Assembly: GCF_030272615.1 (NCBI RefSeq)
Contig: NC_081412.1
Location: 342,109,870-342,173,869, forward strand
Direction of reading: 5' to 3'
Length of the DNA: 64,000 nucleotides
Source of the DNA: Cryptomeria japonica
Taxonomy: Eukaryota; Streptophyta; Pinopsida; Cupressales; Cupressaceae
Both the position numbers and the translations under genes were made by a program. The notes below the pieces were generated by a model. That model did no database searches. It saw only the letters and a program-made list of their open reading frames with translations, and was not told where the DNA came from. Each line of letters opens with the position of its first letter. The stretch's first letter is position 1. Positions 58,206 through 64,000 of the stretch are shown piece after piece.

Positions 58206-58744
58206 ATTGGTCATACTCAGTCATTGAAAACTCAGAATTTTGCCTCTATCCAGTAAACTGTCATACGAATCTTCTGATTTATCATCCTGCTACATACATA
58301 TTTTCATATGAGATTCCATCAATCCTAATATTCTATCATTTGAGCCTACATTCTATGTTGTACGATACCTGATTATCTGTCGTCCTATTTAGGGAACTGT
58401 CGTTCAATCCTGCATTCTGTGTCGTATGATAAATCATTGCATTTATCAATTTGTCATTTCAGACTTACCCATCTATCATATGGTACTAGGCAACAACTCA
58501 TATGAAATACTATTATCATTGTCCTGAAGCTATTACACTGTCGTCTGGTCTTGTAAAACCTATCATACGAATCTCTGATTTTGTCAATCCAGAATAGTCA
58601 AACTTGCCTAAAATAGTCTACAAAGAGCATAAAACTAGTTATCATAATCCTGAGCATAAATAGATCAAAATAGTGTACCTCTGCCACTTGTGATGCATGA
58701 TTTTTTCGATCATCTTTCAGCTAGTTCAATCAACTACTTGTCAA

Positions 58745-58895
58745 GTTTAAGTCACTTAGATAATGTCTTACACAGGATAGATCATTCTTGAAACCAGACT
58801 GAGTCTTAGTCACTTTTCTTAAATCAAACTAGGTAACTTAGATAAATGTCTTACACAGGATAGATCTTTCTTGAAACCAGACTAAATCTTAGTTG
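58745..58895. repeat. tandem duplication of ~105 bp in the leader
   Basis: Both copies contain ACTTAGATAA(A)TGTCTTACACAGGATAGATC and TTCTTGAAACCAGACT, about 103 bases apart. Confidence 0.8.
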
Positions 58896-58990
58896 CTTCT
58901 CTCAATCGGTACGTTAAACAAACAACTAGCTCCAAATTTAATCTTGACTTCTGCATCACAAACAACTTTAGGTCGCATCAGTCAATAAAA

Positions 58991-60450
58991 ATGTCGATTC
59001 AAACCAGAAGTTATCATAAGAAAGATGCCAAAGGCAAAGGGAAATCAATTTCATATCAAGATAACCCATTTTATGTAAAGGACCTGCTCAATAATAAACC
59101 TTCATCATCGGATATGCCATTTTTTTTATCAACCCTTATCTCCTACCATATCTGGAACAAGACAAGAAAGACAAGCTGCTAAACACGCTGCCTGCGATGA
59201 TATTAGTATACATACTACCGATTGTGGTTCCTCATCAAGTGAATTTGAAGCCTCTAAACCTCCAGAAACTGATATACAAAAATGTCAAGATGATAAAGAT
59301 TTCCAAAAAATGATGAAGGTTATCATAGCTAGAGAAAAAGAAGACTATTTTCTAGAACTAGAAAAACAAGGCGCTAAACTTCCTATTGGTTATAATGTTG
59401 AGACCCTCGTCACTAAAGAGGAAGATCACCCTTAGTAATGGTAAACAAAAAATTACAAGCCTTACGAACTGAGATCACAGAACTGAAAAACAAGGATAAA
59501 TCACCAAAACAATATTCTCTGGACACAATATGCCCATTTCCATTTGACAAAAACATTTACATGCCTCCATTTCCTTCACGAGTGGAGATCCTAAAATTTG
59601 ACAAATATGATGGCAACTCAGATCCCCAAGACCATATTAGAGAATTTTGTGCTTTATGTATGGAGTTCATGCATGACCAAACTATCTCATGCGCCTTTTC
59701 CCAAGAAGTTTAGGAGGACAAGCTATGGAATGGTTCTCAAGCCTACCTATGGGAATAAAACTTTTGAAGAATTAATCCAACCATTTCTACAACAATACTC
59801 CTATAACATTCATCACCTAGTCACTATGATAGAAATTTGCAATACCAAATAGAAAACAGGAGAGCCCTTTCTCACTTTTCTCCAATGATGGAGAAAGATG
59901 TTCTCTAGATATTCACGACCTATTCTAGATTCCAAAAAAATGGATATATTCGTCAACAATTTGATCCCTAAATTGAAATACAGTATCCCGATGCAAGTGC
60001 ACCCATCATTCAACAAAATGGTAGATAATGCTATGTGAATGGAAGATGTGCTTATAAAGAAGGGAGATATCTCACTTTGGAAAGAAACACAACCAGGATC
60101 TAATTCCAAAGAAAAGAACAAATATTGGAAATATGGCAAAGATAGCAACAAAAATGTTGTTAATGATGGAGTAGTAGACACCGTTAAAAAAAACTTGAAG
60201 CCCGCGATATTTAACTTGGCTAGTGGCACACAAGCACTCAAAGCAGTTGAAACCGCAACAGAAAATCCTCCGAAGAAAGTAAAAGAGTGGTTCAAAGAGA
60301 AACCTTGGCTTTCAAAACTTTATTGGCAAATGATCTGATAACGTTACCAAATAATTCTAGGCCATATGATCCTGAAGTCAAACCAAAATGGTGGAGAGAA
60401 AATGAATATTGTGAATACCATTGAAACAAAGGTCACAACACAAACAACTA
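58991..60450 (+). pseudogene. gag of Tat element 2, broken
   Basis: ATG 58991 (MSIQTRSYHKKDAKGKGKSI) is a plausible gag start. Frameshifts near 59130 and 59690 must be bridged to read FDKYDGNSDPQDHIREFCAL, RSLGGQAMEWFSSLP-like text, FEELIQPFLQQYSYNIHHLV, EPFLTFLQ, YSRPILDSKKMDIFVNNL and MEDVLIKKG. This is the standard gag capsid domain of plant gypsy elements. A TAG at 59850-59852 stands at the same Gln codon (CNTKQK) that is TAA in element 1. The nucleocapsid end follows at about 60380-60460 (WWRENEYCEYH, then KGHNTNN). Confidence 0.85.
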
Positions 60451-61290
60451 CATGAAGCTCAAGCATGAGATTCAAGATCTCATAGACGTTGGTAAAATTA
60501 TTGTCGGGAATCACCCGACAAATGTTGATCACAAAGCTTTTAAGGATCCTTTATCTGTTTACAAACAAGGTGATTCCTCAAAGACAAAAGGAGGTGCCAA
60601 AGTAAATTACACGTATACCGGCAATGCCAATGTGATCAACATGATTGAGTCTTCCCAACTTGAATATTGCAATGTGATTATAATCAAAGACAAACAACAT
60701 GAATCACCTGACAAATGTTGATCACAAAGCTTTTAAGGACCCTTTACCTGTTTACAAACAAGGTGATTCGTAAAAGACAAAAGGATGTGCCAAAGTAAAT
60801 TACATGTATACCAACAATGCCAATGTGATCAACATGATTGAGTCTTCCCAACCTGAATATTGCAATGTGATTATAATCAAAGACAAACAACATGAACCAC
60901 AACATGCAAATGCTATGACCCGTTCTCAAAAGAAAGTCACTCTCCAAGGAGCTAGTTCTTCAACTCTGACTCAAACAACATCAAACCTACCAACCTCAAC
61001 AAACAAACAAAAAGATACAACATTTGATAAATTGAAACAGCTAGCTTCATCATCATCCTATGGATATAGCATTTTTGAACAGTTGAAAAGGATGAATGCT
61101 CAAATCTCCATCTTTGAATTGCTCAAAATCTCTTTTGCTCATAAAGATATCTTGGACAAAGTGTTGCTCACAACTAATGTTCCAAAAGATTTAGATATTG
61201 ATCGGTTTCAATCTATGGTGGGCCATCTAACTTCACCTCACTATCTGACCTTCTCTGAAGAAGATGACAACTTGCTAAATCATCCACATA
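60451..61290 (+). pseudogene. gag-protease linker of Tat element 2, with duplication
   Basis: It starts LKHEIQDLIDVGKIIVGNHP, the usual text after the gag Cys/His cluster. A 193-bp tandem duplication then repeats DHKAFKDPLSVYKQGDSS to IIIKDKQHE. Further on, AMTRSQKKVTLQGASSSTLT and FEQLKRMNAQISIFELLKIS resemble the spacer in element 1. The duplication length is not a multiple of three, so it breaks the frame. Confidence 0.75.
60511..60896 (+). repeat. 193-bp perfect-length tandem duplication
   Basis: Copies 60511-60703 and 60704-60896 have the same length and differ by a handful of substitutions, among them TCACCCGAC/TCACCTGAC, GATCC/GACCC, TCCTCAAAG/TCGTAAAAG and ACCGGC/ACCAAC. Several are C-to-T or G-to-A. 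Confidence 0.95.
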
Positions 61291-61740
61291 ACCAGCCATT
61301 GCATATTGAAGCCATGATCCATAAACATAGAGTTAAACGTGTTTTGATAGATGGAGGCACGAGGTTGAATATATGTACTTACAGTCTGCTTACACAGCTA
61401 GGATTTTTTGAAAATGTCATTGATCCGGCCAAAAAATAACAATTAAAGCCTATGATGAAGAAGAAAGGACCTCTAAAGGTCTGGTATTATTACCAATCAG
61501 GATGAGACCTTTAGAAAGAGAGGTCATTTTCCAGGTACTTTATCTTTCTCTGTCATACAATATCTTACTGGGTAGGCCGTGGATTCATAAAATGAACACA
61601 GTTCCATCTACATACCATCAATGCTTAAAATTCCCTTATAACAGAGTTGAAGTCAGTATCCCTGCTGATACAAATCTCCCCTATAATGCATTAACAAAAG
61701 GTGATGATACCTTTGTGCCTCATAATAGAGCAGCCTCTAC
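61291..61740 (+). pseudogene. retropepsin-like protease domain (Tat element 2)
   Basis: The catalytic loop reads VLIDGGTRLNICTYSLL, with the Asp intact. One base is lost near 61430 (poly-A run), after which ITIKAYDEEERTSKGLVLLP continues in a second frame. LSYNILLGRPWIHKM and VPSTYHQCLKFPYN then follow, as in element 1. DGG in place of DTG or DSG is usual for this lineage. Function would be processing of gag-pol; the frameshift prevents it here. Confidence 0.8.
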
Positions 61741-62580
61741 AAATGAAAGTTCAGAAGCCCTGATGAAGGACTTGGAAAATAAATTGAAAATTACCAATAC
61801 TAGTATGGATGGCTACAAGATAGAACTGGTACTTTCATTAGTCTCTCTCCCTCCATCACCAAAACAGTTGGGCAAACCATCAAAGGCTATGAGGACACAG
61901 ACTGCAACTCTGAATATCATATATGATGGTCTTTTTATACAGTCTTCTACTTCCCTGGTAGATGAAAAAGAAGAAGATGTTCTTAAATGGCTTTTCAAGG
62001 AGGATAGTGAAAACAAGGAAGTACAACATTGTGAGATTTTTCCAACCCAATATGATCTCGACTACAAAATGATTCAACACGTGGGATATTCAAGTACCAG
62101 TCCCCTGGGAAAACATCAAGAGGGTATTATTGAACCGATTCATCTATAAACAGAGTCCACAAATGATAAGGCTGGACTAGGATACAATCCAGGAAAGACA
62201 TCAGACCAAAAACATGCTTCTAAGTCTAAGTGGAAGAAAAGGGTATCGCCTTCAACATCACAGGAAGTCAATGCTCAACAAACTCAAGAAGAGTGTGAAA
62301 AAGAACAAGAGGAACTACCAATCAAGAGAGAAGAAATAGTTAGTACTCAAGTTTTGATGGTATTAGCTACAACAATACAAGGAGTTGAAGTTCCAGAAGA
62401 TATGAGAGATGAAGTAGAAAGAATCAGAGAATCATTTTCACCCTTGAAAGTTCTAGTCACATACACTGGTAGGCAACAAGTAGAAGATTCAGAGACTGAC
62501 TCAAATGAGTATGAATGGGGTCCAAACCACCTCTCAGATACATCCAGTACAGAAACTCCAGAATAGTCCAATGCTATCAT
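61741..62580 (+). pseudogene. linker with G-patch-like motif (Tat element 2)
   Basis: After the protease, the frame to 62149 ends with LDYKMIQHVGYSSTSPLGKHQEG and EPIHL, a degenerate G-patch in the same place as in element 1 (there MQRMGYDGHSALGPCKQG). Beyond its stop, an acidic linker reads VEDSETDSNEYEWGPNHLSD, the counterpart of ESDSEIDSHEWE in element 1. Confidence 0.6.
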
Positions 62581-63480
62581 AGATGAAACTCAAGAATTGA
62601 TATGCTTAAAGCTACAAATAGAGATAGAAGAAATAAGATTAAAAAGACAAGTAGAATATGAACAAAAGCCGAAAGAAGGAAGCACACAAGAAAATTATTT
62701 ACCTACTATGTCTGCCTCTAATAAAACAGAACAAATCAAGTACGAGACTACACAAGAAGAATTGGAAGCTACAGAAGCAGAACCAGTCATTAGTCTAGAG
62801 GAATTTGAATGGAGTAGACGACAGGGACTCATAGAACTATCAAGGTTATGTCAACAGGTATGTCAGATACAAGTGATAAATGAACCAAATCACGAAGGAA
62901 CTTGCAACATCAAAGATGTAGGTATTGACAATACATAAATTCACTCAATCACTTGAAGAAGAGTCAAAAAATCCCTCTTATGACTCTGATGACTCCGACA
63001 ATAGTCCTATTGATGATAATACCTATTCAGCATCAAACTCTGACTCCTCTGTCATGGATGTCGGGATTCTATCTAGTGATCTTGTTACTATCAAACCATG
63101 ATATGAAGTCTAGTCTGGTGTAGAAAATGGTGCTAGGAGTAGGTCTATTGGATTTGGTCAACTAAATATTAATGTGTGCTTTAATGATCTTGTTGTAACT
63201 AGTCCTGATTTCGATACATTTACGCAAGGTAGTATTCTAGAACTCGACTTCTCGGTCCGAAGTTATGATGACAATACCGTGAACTCACTCGAACCTGTCC
63301 AAACTCTATCTTTGGTACATCCTGAATTAATTGACTATAGTCTACAAGACCAACCTATGAATGCACCTACTTTTTCCAATGACTACACACTAGCCTATTA
63401 CCTCAATGCAGTTGAACCCATGGCCTCTTCCACCAGCGAACGGAGTGAAAATATGACTAAAACAGACATCAAGTATCTTA
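62581..63480 (+). pseudogene. acidic pre-RT linker (Tat element 2)
   Basis: The frame 62597-62938 is Glu/Lys/Gln-rich (QIEIEEIRLKRQVEYEQKPK). After its stop, NSDSSVMDVGILSSDL and TVNSLEPVQTLSLVHPELID are read; HPELI matches the text before RT in element 1 (IIHPELIEWNQ). A flexible spacer with no recognised domain. Confidence 0.5.
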
Positions 63481-64000
63481 GTCACAAAAATCAGAAAAAT
63501 AAAAATAAAAGATGTGATGGGGAAAACCATATTGTGGTGGTGTCAGAATCTAAAAAAGAGAAAATAAAGGATGTACCTAAGGGTGAAAACCTCTCTAAGG
63601 TGCCTGAAGTTGAGATACTTGATATACTGCCAAGTCATTTTCAGGAAAGGTCTTCTATATCGATTGAGCTAACTCAGCCAGTGAACATTGGGAGTCAAGA
63701 GACACCACACATCATTCACTTAGCTCAATCACTATCAGCAGAAGAATTGAAATATTTCAGTAATCTCTTTTTAGAAAAGAAGATCAATATTGCATGGACG
63801 TACTCTGATATGCCAGGCCTGGATCTTGATCTTATCATGCACCATCTTTCTATCACACCAGGAGTTAAACTAGTCAAGCAAAAAATGCTAAAAGTTGGAT
63901 TTATCAGAGCTATAGACTATGTGGAATGGATTTCAAACATAGTACCTGTATCAAAGGAAGATAAATCTATTAGGGTATGCACAGACTTCAAAGATCTCAA
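63481..64000 (+). pseudogene. start of reverse transcriptase (Tat element 2), cut by window end
   Basis: KGENLSKVPEVEILDILPSH and LDLDLIMHHLSITPGVKLVK match the RT entrance in element 1. They are followed by KVGFIRAIDYVEWISNIVPV and RVCTDFKDL. Compared with element 1 and with the usual KQKLRR.HP.I..... text, about 19 residues between KQK and VGFI are missing near 63885. Because the finger domain is affected, this copy is probably inactive even before downstream damage is considered. The palm lies outside the window. Confidence 0.85.

Larger units (their letters stand above)
56910..58990 (+). other. long untranslated leader of Tat element 2
   Basis: No gag frame occurs before 58991. The leader holds many TCATACGAATC or GTCGTATGAT-like short repeats (56970-58600), a phrase block around 57500-57580 (GGTGAGAGGGTGATGACCCA), and two local tandem repeats annotated separately. 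Leaders of 1-2 kb are usual in Tat elements. Confidence 0.55.
55717..64000 (+). mobile_element. second Tat-type Ty3/gypsy LTR retrotransposon, 5' part
   Basis: LTR, primer binding site, 2.1-kb leader, gag, protease, G-patch and the beginning of RT are present in order, and the element continues past the window. Gag, protease and G-patch regions align with the first Tat element by eye, but the LTRs differ. The assignment to Tat rests on this similarity, since the second RNase H is out of view. The coding region has frameshifts and stops throughout. Confidence 0.85.

Overview
The window is repeat-dominated nuclear DNA of a seed plant. Long AT-rich LTRs, Ty3/gypsy elements of the dual RNase H (Tat) type, a CACTA transposase with introns, a plant mobile domain gene and an intronless PLS-class PPR gene all point to a land plant. 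The density of old, nested retroelements suggests a large genome, perhaps a gymnosperm, but that is inference. Only one gene looks intact and host-like: the PPR gene at 15459-17042 on the + strand.

Layout. 1-13350: the 3' part of a decayed Tat-type Ty3/gypsy element on the + strand. It runs gag, protease, G-patch, RT, RNase H, second RNase H and integrase, then a long 3' region with CATTTA-type repeats and an antisense plant-mobile-domain pseudogene, then a polypurine tract and the 3' LTR. 13351-15458: AT-repeat DNA, an unrecognised broken reading frame and a 128-bp tandem duplication. 15459-17042: the PPR gene. 17043-23275: mostly unrecognised non-coding DNA, including one copy of a dispersed ~0.88-kb repeat.

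23276-39616: a giant foldback structure. Inverted arms (an outer unique part with palindrome clusters, then CT/GA-rich DNA) enclose a ~4.5-kb array of a 20-bp unit present in both orientations. Its right arm is split by a 6.6-kb LTR element (31982-38609) with near-identical LTRs, a perfect 5-bp target duplication, an initiator-Met-type primer site and a polypurine tract. That element carries no pol. It encodes a gag-like protein with four CCHC knuckles and a 1,100-codon reading frame of unknown function, interrupted only by four TAG codons.

39617-45171: LTR and internal remnants of a minus-strand retroelement, including the second copy of the dispersed repeat. 45500-47340: a heavily decayed second type of Ty3/gypsy gag-protease. 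47341-50990: unrecognised DNA and a G/A-rich tract. 51000-55716: a decayed CACTA (En/Spm) TNP2-type transposase gene. 55717-64000: the 5' part of a second Tat-type element (LTR, primer site, leader, gag, protease, G-patch, start of RT) that appears to have inserted into the CACTA element and runs off the window.

Apart from the PPR gene the coding content belongs to mobile elements, nearly all broken. Many stops look like deaminated methylcytosines. The apparent nesting order is: minus-strand retroelement, then foldback element, then the pol-less LTR element; and CACTA, then the second Tat element.
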